NCBI RefSeq assembly: GCF_024347055.1
Contig: NZ_AP024895.1
Location: 1,550,001-1,614,000 of the forward strand
Source of the DNA: Vibrio porteresiae DSM 19223
Lineage (GTDB): Bacteria; Pseudomonadota; Gammaproteobacteria; Enterobacterales; Vibrionaceae
DNA length: 64,000 nucleotides
Direction of reading: 5' to 3'
Shown: one piece after another, positions 17,412-24,605 of the stretch
Numbering within the stretch: position 1 is the stretch's first letter
How the letters are laid out: the number at the start of each line of letters is the position of its first letter
The notes under the pieces: generated by a model
Seen by the model: only the letters and a program-made list of their open reading frames with translations
Database searches by the model: none
What the model was told of the DNA's origin: nothing
Program-made: the position numbers and the translations under genes

Positions 17412-18632
17412 ATGAAATCGATTAATAACTTCCAGATGATCGCCAAACCCAGTGGCTCAGTCTGTAACATTGACTGTACCTACTGTTTCTATTTGGAAAA
17501 AGAGAAGCTTTATCCCGATAGAAAAAACCGCTGGAAAATGGACGATGAGACTTTAGCGGCATATGTCCAAAAACAGATTCAATCGCAGAAAGGTGAAGTG
17601 GTTGATTTCATATGGCAGGGTGGAGAACCGACTCTGCTCGGCATTGACTTTTTTGCTAAAGCGCTTGCGTTGCAAGAGCAATATAAGGGCGGCAAAAAGA
17701 TTCAGAATTTCTTCCAAACCAACGCGATTAAAATCGACGATGAATGGGTCACCTTTTTAGGTAAGCACCAATTCTTAGTGGGCGTTTCTATCGATGGTGA
17801 TCGTGAAGTCAATGATAAGTATCGTATCTCCCGTTCGGGGAAAAGCACCTTTGATGAGGTATTGAAAGGCATCGAGTGTCTGAAAAAACACAAGGTGGAA
17901 TTTAATACGCTCACGGTAGTTAACGAATTCAACGTACGTAAGCCGCTCGAAACCTATCAGTTTTTAAAAAGCATCGGCAGCCAATTTATGCAGTTTATTC
18001 CGCTGGTGGAACGTAAAGCGAAAGAGGCGGATGAAAATGGCTTAACCCTGATTCAACCGGATTTTACTGGCCAGTGTGATGTGACGCCTTGGTCTGTTCC
18101 TTCAAAAGCTTACGGCGCATTCCTCAATAAAATTTTCGATTATTGGGTCGTGAACGATTTTAACCGCATCTTCGTGATGAATTTTGAACAGACCATGTCT
18201 CAAATGATTGGCCGTTCGGCTGCCTGTGTGTTTAGTGAAACCTGCGGTAGCGATTTGGTCATGGAAGCCAATGGTGATGTGTACTCGTGCGACCACTTTG
18301 TGTATCCAGAACACAAGTTAGGTAACTTACATCACCACGATTTGGAAGCGATGGTCAACTCACCACAAAACTTAGCTTTTGGTGAAAGTAAGAAAACCAA
18401 CATCAGCCGTGACTGTCTCGACTGCCCTGTGAAACAAGCTTGCAATGGCGGCTGCCCTAAACATCGTTTCCAAATTTCGAGCGATGGTAAACCCAACAAA
18501 AACTATCTGTGTGAAGGGTTCAAAACGCACTTCACTCATGTGCTGCCGAAAATGGTCGGCATTTTTGAACTAATGGAACGAGAAATCACCCCTAAACAAA
18601 TAAAGGCCGCAATGAAGAAGCGGTTCTACTAA
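17412..18632 (+). CDS. Anaerobic sulfatase-maturing radical SAM enzyme (AtsB/AslB-like)
   Basis: This 406-residue enzyme oxidises the active-site Ser or Cys of sulfatases to formylglycine before export. The radical SAM cluster motif CNIDCTYCFYL is near the N terminus (about residues 17-27), followed by FIWQGGEPTLLG. The C-terminal SPASM region holds the cysteines for two auxiliary clusters (CVFSETCGSD, VYSCDHFVYPEHKLGN, CLDCPVKQACNGGCPKHRF, CEGF). All expected motifs are present and the length is usual for anSME proteins. It lies 31 bases after the small secreted protein and matches the serine-type sulfatase upstream. GAGG before the ATG supports the start. Confidence 0.93.
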   Translation: MKSINNFQMIAKPSGSVCNIDCTYCFYLEKEKLYPDRKNRWKMDDETLAAYVQKQIQSQKGEVVDFIWQGGEPTLLGIDFFAKALALQEQYKGGKKIQNFFQTNAIKIDDEWVTFLGKHQFLVGVSIDGDREVNDKYRISRSGKSTFDEVLKGIECLKKHKVEFNTLTVVNEFNVRKPLETYQFLKSIGSQFMQFIPLVERKAKEADENGLTLIQPDFTGQCDVTPWSVPSKAYGAFLNKIFDYWVVNDFNRIFVMNFEQTMSQMIGRSAACVFSETCGSDLVMEANGDVYSCDHFVYPEHKLGNLHHHDLEAMVNSPQNLAFGESKKTNISRDCLDCPVKQACNGGCPKHRFQISSDGKPNKNYLCEGFKTHFTHVLPKMVGIFELMEREITPKQIKAAMKKRFY

Positions 18633-18650
18633 GTGACTATTTCCTGATTG

Positions 18651-18690
18651 CCCCTCCGCTTGTTCGGCTTATCGTTGGAGGGGCCTTTTT
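18651..18690 (+). terminator. Terminator closing the sulfatase operon
   Basis: CCCCTCC pairs with GGAGGGG around a 19-base loop, followed by CCTTTTTAT. Confidence 0.85.
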
Positions 18691-18720
18691 ATACTTATTC
18701 GTTAGTTAAATCTTGATGCG

Positions 18721-18813
18721 TTAGTTAAGTCTTTCTGCCAAATGCGCCTTAAAATTGGCAAGCGTTTCTGGCGTCGCCCCCCATTGCTTCATAGAAATAG
18801 AGTGGTTTGGCAT
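18721..18813 (-). pseudogene. Short coding-like remnant, possibly the end of an acyltransferase gene
   Basis: On the minus strand a 30-codon frame ends in a coding-like tail (TPETLANFKAHLAERLN). The overlapping frame just upstream reads PLYFYEAMGG, the usual C-terminal signature of GNAT acetyltransferases, and the two join across a run of six G. This suggests a decayed, frameshifted gene end. The remainder of 18814-19056 shows nothing recognisable. Confidence 0.3.
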
Positions 18814-19056
18814 AGCTAATCCCTACCTATAACACTGCATATTCCATTGGATAGCCTAAGACAGTACCAATATTTTCCTCACTAACTATGTATTAGTAAA
18901 TTAGAATATTAGCGCACCAAGTCATCTAATTGGTGGCATTTAAAAACATAGTCATCAATAATCGAAAAAGCGAAGTTTTTGTAAATTGTTATTGATAGAG
19001 AAACTCAGCTCGGGTAATTTGTCACCATACGATATTTAATTTAATCAAGGTGTTAA

Positions 19057-19323
19057 ATGAATCAAGAGCGATGGAAAAAAACATTTAATAAAGATTTTAT
19101 TCGCTGTGTATTTTATGAAGGAATTTTAGTTTTTGGAACTATTTCATTTGTTGGGAATTCCTTGTTTAAGTACTTTGATCAAGACGCGAATTTCTCCCCG
19201 GAAAATCTCTTGCAAACATATTTTTCAAGTATATTTAATGGTTTTATCTATGGTGTAGTTATTTGGTTTTTCTCGAGTAAAAAGCGAAAAAGAAGAGGTA
19301 AAACGGTGAACGCTAACCAATAA
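19057..19323 (+). CDS. Small membrane protein of unknown function
   Basis: This 88-residue protein has two hydrophobic helices (about 17-38 and 58-75) separated by an acidic loop, and a strongly basic tail (SSKKRKRRGK), so both ends should be cytoplasmic. AAGGTGTTAA precedes the ATG. It is 19 bases before the acetyltransferase-like frame and may be cotranscribed with it. No family is recognised. Confidence 0.65.
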   Translation: MNQERWKKTFNKDFIRCVFYEGILVFGTISFVGNSLFKYFDQDANFSPENLLQTYFSSIFNGFIYGVVIWFFSSKKRKRRGKTVNANQ

Positions 19324-19342
19324 CCTCTATGAGGAACATACG

Positions 19343-19801
19343 ATTATCAGACAAGCAACGGTAAGCGAATTTGATGTAATTTACGCTCTCGGTTTTGATG
19401 TTTGGGGGGAGGGATTATCTTTCCCTGACTATTTATCTCTGTGTCGCAGCAGTCAAAAATATCAACGTGGCACATGGTATGTATTAACCCAAGATGAGCG
19501 AATTGTCGCAGCTGCTATTATTTATGGTTGCGGACATTTTGGTTTAGGCGTGGGCTGTTATGGGCTAGGATCACTCGCCACTTCTCATTTGCACCGCCGC
19601 CAAGGGTATGGCGCTGCACTTACCAAAGCGATTGGCAAGATGTTGTTAGAACGACCAGAAACAAAAGCGATCTATCTACATAGTGATATTGATCCTCAGT
19701 TTTACCAGAAGCTCGGTTACCGCCGTATTGGTGATTCACAATGCCTCTATCTAGCGAAAGAGCAACAATCTATGCCTGATACAATTCCCGATTATTTTTA
19801 G
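19343..19801 (+). CDS. GNAT-family N-acetyltransferase with a probable ATT start codon
   Basis: The frame encodes about 152 residues with the GNAT pattern: N-terminal IIRQATVSEFDVIYALGFDV, the acetyl-CoA loop LHRRQGYGAALTKAIGKML, and the C-terminal FYQKLGYRRIGD. No ATG, GTG or TTG exists between the upstream in-frame stop (19307) and the conserved start of the domain. ATT at 19343 lies seven bases after GAGGA, where the start of such a protein is expected, so either ATT is used as a rare start or a start codon was lost by mutation. A GTG at 19550 would remove the first half of the domain and is not credible. Confidence 0.7.
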   Translation: MIRQATVSEFDVIYALGFDVWGEGLSFPDYLSLCRSSQKYQRGTWYVLTQDERIVAAAIIYGCGHFGLGVGCYGLGSLATSHLHRRQGYGAALTKAIGKMLLERPETKAIYLHSDIDPQFYQKLGYRRIGDSQCLYLAKEQQSMPDTIPDYF

Positions 19802-19824
19802 ATTGTAAAACGGTACTGGGAAAA

Positions 19825-19857
19825 CTACTTACATCGTCATCTAAGCGATGTAAGTAG
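19825..19857 (-). terminator. Terminator of the ankyrin-like gene (probably bidirectional)
   Basis: Perfect 12-bp arms (CTACTTACATCG and CGATGTAAGTAG) surround a nine-base loop. On the minus strand the stem runs into TTTT. It lies between convergent genes. Confidence 0.85.
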
Positions 19858-19895
19858 ATTATATAGAATTGACAACTAGCTCGTTTAATAAAACC

Positions 19896-21059
19896 TTAAA
19901 GTCCTAACGCTGAACTTATTTGTTGTTTTTGTTCTTCCGGTATTTTGAGTGAATTAAATAAATTTGCTAAGTGCGATTTTTTCTTTTCGCTATCTGTTAA
20001 CTTTGCACCACTGTTAACTAACGCAGTAAATTTTTCCTTTTGTATTTCAAATTCATTATCATTATCCACTCTATTTAGTAATACAACACTAATAGCAAGT
20101 ATACTCGGCATGCGTCCATCTTCGACATTAACGTCCAAGCCTTTATCTATTAGTGCCGTAATCGTCGCTGGATCTTGAATTCGCTTGGAACTTAGGCTTG
20201 AAATCAATAAGCTTTTTCTAGCTCTAGTATCAAGTGTCGAGATGTCTAGGTCAGGAAGAAGTGCGCGTACCATTTGATCATTGGCGCCATTTTGGATCAT
20301 TTCGGCAAGTAAAATCGGGCCATTTTCTCTGCGCTTGCTATTGGGATCGATCGTCACTAAGGTATTGGCCAAAATCGAATCTTCCAAATTATCGGTAAAA
20401 CTTAACTGTGGCAGAATATGAAGATACATGTCGTCAAAAAGATAGCCGCTGTTAAATAGGTAATCGATTTTTGACTTGCCGAGACTCAAATCGTTGCTTC
20501 GCTGTATTAATTTGACAATGTTTTGGTAATTGGGGCTGTTTAGATTTTGAATATGGTCAACAATCAATCGGAAATTGACTAGGTTGGCATTTTCAGCTGC
20601 AACCATTAACGGAAAATCGTCATGTGTAGGTGCGGCATCGATGGTCATTTTGCGACTCAGTAAGCGTTCGATAAGCTTGGTATTATTCTCTGAGATCGCC
20701 AAGTTTAATAAGGTCAATTGTGCACGTAGATCCTTTGCCCAATAATCAAGCGACTTTTGTCCAATGAAATCATTCCATTGCATTTTATCTAAGTTAGATA
20801 GGCTATAACCATAGCGGTTTAGCTCACGTTCGACAATGTTGCTCCCCGCTGAATCACTGGTAAAAACAACTTCTTGCTGTGTGTATTCCTCGGTAGTCGC
20901 GAACGTATCGCTACTTAGATAGTCGTCATCGTTTGGTTGTTCATCGCTGCTACCATTAGCCGCAGTGGTTTGTTCTGGTGATGATAAAGTTTGTGAAACA
21001 CCATAGCCAATCACGCCAGAACCGATAGATGTGATAAGCAAAAGATAGGGCAACTTCAT
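19896..21059 (-). CDS. Membrane-anchored ankyrin-repeat-like protein
   Basis: This 387-residue protein starts with a single hydrophobic segment (PYLLLITSIGSGVIGYGVSQ) acting as an uncleaved anchor or signal peptide. A low-complexity acidic linker rich in Ser, Asp and Thr (about 30-75) follows. The remainder is helical and has ankyrin-like units (LLNLAISENNTKLIERLLSR, DDFPLMVAAENANLVNFRLI, TITALIDKGLDVNVEDGRMP, FTALVNSGAKLTDSEKKK). It is probably a periplasmic protein-protein interaction scaffold. No catalytic motif was seen. It is single, with its own terminator. Confidence 0.7.
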   Translation of the reverse strand: MKLPYLLLITSIGSGVIGYGVSQTLSSPEQTTAANGSSDEQPNDDDYLSSDTFATTEEYTQQEVVFTSDSAGSNIVERELNRYGYSLSNLDKMQWNDFIGQKSLDYWAKDLRAQLTLLNLAISENNTKLIERLLSRKMTIDAAPTHDDFPLMVAAENANLVNFRLIVDHIQNLNSPNYQNIVKLIQRSNDLSLGKSKIDYLFNSGYLFDDMYLHILPQLSFTDNLEDSILANTLVTIDPNSKRRENGPILLAEMIQNGANDQMVRALLPDLDISTLDTRARKSLLISSLSSKRIQDPATITALIDKGLDVNVEDGRMPSILAISVVLLNRVDNDNEFEIQKEKFTALVNSGAKLTDSEKKKSHLANLFNSLKIPEEQKQQISSALGL

Positions 21060-21480
21060 TATTTAAGCCTTTCGTTATTTAGCTATTTATATTATTGAAT
21101 GCGAGCTTGAAGAGAATGCGATTCATTTTTATCTGGCGGACAATTTACAATAAAACCATATAAAAGATAAATGTTTGTATTAATTTATTACAATTAAATA
21201 ACTGATGATTTTGATAATAATTTTATTTTTAGCAATTTCTTATATACAAGAGCTTATTTTTTGGCGGAGCAAATATAAAAATCGTAAACGAGGCTGAAGG
21301 GAAACTTGGTGTTAGCCAGTGCAAGCTTGCCATATCCCAATAATAACGAGCTATAACGAGGGCATACAGCTTAATTAGAATGCCAACAAGAAAACACATC
21401 TTGAAAATACTCAATCAGCTTCAACTAAAGAGAGAAAGGGTAGTGTGTACTTGTTTTAGGCATGGACTGAATACGAAATG
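21060..21480. other. AT-rich intergenic region
   Basis: About 420 bases between two minus-strand genes. A 61-codon minus-strand frame (21229-21414) has no ribosome-binding site and no coding character, so I see no gene here. The promoter of the ankyrin-like gene should lie near 21070-21200. Confidence 0.5.
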
Positions 21481-21506
21481 ACAAGAGAGCCTAATGGCTC
21501 CCTTGT
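21481..21506 (-). terminator. Probable terminator of the MFS gene
   Basis: ACAAGAGAGCC and GGCTCCCTTGT form an 11-bp stem with one mismatch and a four-base loop, 11 bases past the MFS stop codon. Confidence 0.65.
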
Positions 21507-21516
21507 TTATATCAGT

Positions 21517-22695
21517 TTAGCTATTCACCGATACAGGCTCGGCGTTAGCAGATTTATCCGTTATACCGGAAATAATCGCGAGAACGAGAGCGCCAGCGGA
21601 GAGCAAGCCACCCGCCCAGTTAGGGGATTGCAGTCCAAACCCTGCTGCAATCACAAACCCTCCAAACCAAGCACCCACAGCGTTACCTAGGTTGAAAAAA
21701 CCAATGTTAACGGCAGAAGCCAGTGTGGACGCTCCAGCAGCTTTGGCTTTATCCATCACCAACTTTTGAATCGGTGAAACCGTTGCGAACCCGAACGCCG
21801 CCATTAGGAAGATGCAGATAACTGACATTACTTGGCTGTGTACCGCATAATTGAAGATAAACAAAATGATTGCTTGTGCTGCTAGGGTGATATAAAGCAT
21901 AGGCATTAAGGCTTTATCAGCAAATTTACCGCCGAGATGGTTACCGACAAATAAGCCCAACCCAAACACCAGCATCAACCAAGTGACACTTGAACTACTA
22001 AAACCAGCTATTTGCGTCATCATTGGTGCGATATAAGTAATTGCAGTGAAAAATGCACCAGGGCCTAAAACCGTAATCCCCATTGCCAGAATCACATTGA
22101 TATTGCCAAAGGCTTTAACCTCTTGCGAAAACCGCTGTTCTTTAGGGCGAGGCTGATGAGGAATCAAACGCCATACACTCACGGCCGTCACAACCCCAAC
22201 AATGGCAACAAGAGCGAACGTCAAACGCCAAGTAATATGCTCACCAATCCAAGTACCAGCTGGCACACCCACCAAATTGGCGATGGTTAATCCCATAAAC
22301 ATAAACGCAATGGCTTGTACGCGTTTATTGGGAGCGACCAATTCCGCAGCGATCACCGACCCGATGCCAAAGAACACGCCGTGAGCAAGGGAGGTAACAA
22401 TTCGCCCAAGCAATGCAAACGCAAAACTTGGCGCGCAAGCGGTGATAAGGTTACCGGCGACAAACAGCATCATTACCGCGATCAGCATGGTTTTGCGCGA
22501 AATCTTCGCTCCCAAAATAATCAAAGCTGGTGTGCCAAAGAACACCCCAAGCGCGTAGGCGGTGGCTAAGTAACCCGTTACAGGAATCGTAATGTGAAAT
22601 TCGTTAGCAATGGCAGGCAACAATCCTGCAATCACAAACTCCGTAGTGCCAATACCAAAGGCGCCAACTGCGAGCGCCCAGAGTGCGAATGGCAT
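21517..22695 (-). CDS. MFS efflux transporter, AraJ/YdhP-like
   Basis: This 392-residue permease has twelve predicted membrane helices. It begins MPFALWALAVGAFGIGTTEF and continues GLLPAIANEF, the signature of the AraJ/YdhP/CmlA-type drug and sugar efflux group, with the DxxxRK-like loop replaced by GAKISRKTML. The start is placed at 22695 because AGGAGAG lies four bases upstream; an upstream ATG at 22785 would add 30 non-hydrophobic residues with no ribosome-binding site. The LysR gene lies upstream on the same strand and probably controls it. The exported substrate cannot be inferred. Confidence 0.88.
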   Translation of the reverse strand: MPFALWALAVGAFGIGTTEFVIAGLLPAIANEFHITIPVTGYLATAYALGVFFGTPALIILGAKISRKTMLIAVMMLFVAGNLITACAPSFAFALLGRIVTSLAHGVFFGIGSVIAAELVAPNKRVQAIAFMFMGLTIANLVGVPAGTWIGEHITWRLTFALVAIVGVVTAVSVWRLIPHQPRPKEQRFSQEVKAFGNINVILAMGITVLGPGAFFTAITYIAPMMTQIAGFSSSSVTWLMLVFGLGLFVGNHLGGKFADKALMPMLYITLAAQAIILFIFNYAVHSQVMSVICIFLMAAFGFATVSPIQKLVMDKAKAAGASTLASAVNIGFFNLGNAVGAWFGGFVIAAGFGLQSPNWAGGLLSAGALVLAIISGITDKSANAEPVSVNS

Positions 22696-22803
22696 AAATC
22701 TCTCCTCAAAGGTGACTGTTTTATTATGTTGCGACGAGTGTAACGGTATTCCTCTGGTGGATAAACACGCTTTAGGTTCACTCAATGTAGAGAAATAGTC
22801 TAC

Positions 22804-23727
22804 TTAGTGGCTAAATGACCCCTGTTTGGCATGCTCTACCAGTTCATCTACCAGTAAGCGCACTTTAGGAACAAGAGCTTTACTGCATGGCCAAAGGATA
22901 TGCAAAGGTATCGGCTCTGGCATGAATTTGGGAAGTACAGGTACTAATGTGTTGTTTTCTATATGGTCTTTAACCATGCTCTCAGGAAGCTGAACGATCC
23001 CCATTCCGCCTAAACAGGCATTTAGTAAGGCGTCACCATCCCCAATTTGATGAAACTTTTCAGGGAGATAACTAATAATTTTTTCGTCCGCATCTTTAAG
23101 TTGCCACGCTAAAGGAGCTCGACAGCGGTAGCCCATTAAACAGATATGATGATTCAAATCCGCAAGTTCTTGTGGTGTACCATAACGCTTTAGATAAGTG
23201 GGTGAAGCACATAGATAGAGATACTGCTCACCAAGGCGACGAGACTTTAACTCATTAGTGCTTTTCAATTGGCTAAAGCGTAAAACTAAGTCTAATCCCT
23301 CTTCGATAGGGTCTACGAGTCGATCATTAAAAGAGAGTTCGAACCTGATGTCCGGATAGCGCTGAGAAAAATTGATCAGAATAGGCATCATCAAATGACG
23401 GCCAAAAAAGGCAGGCATATCCATCCGAACAACACCAGAAGGACTCTCTTTACGTCGACTTAACGAGTTTTCTGCCGAATCTAATATCTCTAATGCTGTT
23501 GTACAGCTGGCAAAATAGGCTTCGCCATCGCTAGTAAGGCTCAGTTTACGCGTTGAACGATGAAACAGTTTTGTTCCCAAACGCTCTTCTAATCGTGCGA
23601 TGCTTTTACCCACAGCTGATTTCGTAATCCCTAACTTTTCACTGGCTTCGGTAAAACTTGCCGAATTCGCTGCAACCACAAAAGTGGTGATCCCCCGCAG
23701 CGATTCGTCGGAATTGAATGTAGACAT
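22804..23727 (-). CDS. LysR-family transcriptional regulator
   Basis: This 307-residue protein has an N-terminal helix-turn-helix (about 8-65, SFTEASEKLGITKSAVGKSI) and the effector domain characteristic of the CrgA/DmlR-like LysR subgroup (LGEQYLYLCASPTYLKRYG). It precedes the MFS exporter gene on the same strand with a 108-base gap, so a regulator-exporter pair is likely. Confidence 0.9.
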   Translation of the reverse strand: MSTFNSDESLRGITTFVVAANSASFTEASEKLGITKSAVGKSIARLEERLGTKLFHRSTRKLSLTSDGEAYFASCTTALEILDSAENSLSRRKESPSGVVRMDMPAFFGRHLMMPILINFSQRYPDIRFELSFNDRLVDPIEEGLDLVLRFSQLKSTNELKSRRLGEQYLYLCASPTYLKRYGTPQELADLNHHICLMGYRCRAPLAWQLKDADEKIISYLPEKFHQIGDGDALLNACLGGMGIVQLPESMVKDHIENNTLVPVLPKFMPEPIPLHILWPCSKALVPKVRLLVDELVEHAKQGSFSH

Positions 23728-24605
23728 ATAAGAAACGATTCCAAGCTAAGCGAAAGTAGAATAGAGAAAGATTCTACAGCAATAGAGAATCAGGTCTACT
23801 TAATGTAAAGCAATTGGCTATAAGAGGAAAACAACGAGTTAGAAAACGCAAAGTGACATTAAGATGTTGAGACGCGTATCCGCCGTGGCTATCAAGAAAA
23901 TGACGTATGTGATCAGTTGGTTTTTCCTATCTCACTATTATTAAGGAAATTTGATTTTAAATATCATACTATTAGAATTAAATCTGAATTTTTTAACACG
24001 GATTTACCATCTGAGATATTATTGTGAACGACCGTTTATTAATAAATATCAATTTTTCAATCGCAGATGTCTTATAAATGATGCAAAGAAAATAGACGTT
24101 TTATTTGTCATGGTTGTAATTTCAAAAAAGCAATAGTACTTTTATCAATCAAATATATTAATAACATTATTATATTTATGTGGTAATAGTGTGAAATCGA
24201 AATTTATTCTCATTTTCTCTAGTTATGACACATTAATCAAATAACATTTAATTTGAAGTGCTAATTTATTTGTTACGTTTGGTAAGTGCAGGGATTCTTT
24301 TCTATAGGTTATATTCAACGGATTTAATTATTAGACTATGTTAATTTATGAAAATGAAGGGTTTTGTGTGGTTAATTTATGATTAAATATTTTAAGTTGT
24401 TGAATTTTATTTATTATGTTTAACACAGTTAATGATATCAATTGTGTGGCTAAGGTAAGTTAAAAAGCGAAAATGAAAATAGTATTTATTATGTAACATC
24501 TAGAATTCTCTCATACTGATAATTATCGTGATATATAATCTGCGAGGGGGTTCTATGTGCTGAATTAATTAGTAGAAAACAACCGAAATTGTCTAAGGAA
24601 ATATA
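23728..24605. other. AT-rich gene-free region before the large lipoprotein gene
   Basis: About 880 bases, visibly richer in A and T than the surroundings, with many stop codons in all frames. A 61-codon frame starting with TTG at 23951 has no ribosome-binding site and low-complexity content. No hairpin or repeat stood out. It probably contains the promoter of the lipoprotein gene and may mark transferred DNA. Confidence 0.5.

Noticed and set aside
17412..18632. Viperin-like or other peptide-modifying radical SAM role
   Set aside because: The full set of auxiliary-cluster cysteines and the linked serine-type sulfatase fit the sulfatase maturase.
21229..21414. 61-codon minus-strand frame between the ankyrin-like and MFS genes
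   Set aside because: No ribosome-binding site and hydrophobic, unstructured content; probably chance.
23951..24136. 61-codon plus-strand frame in the AT-rich gap
   Set aside because: TTG start, no ribosome-binding site, low-complexity Ile/Leu/Asn-rich content typical of AT-rich non-coding DNA.
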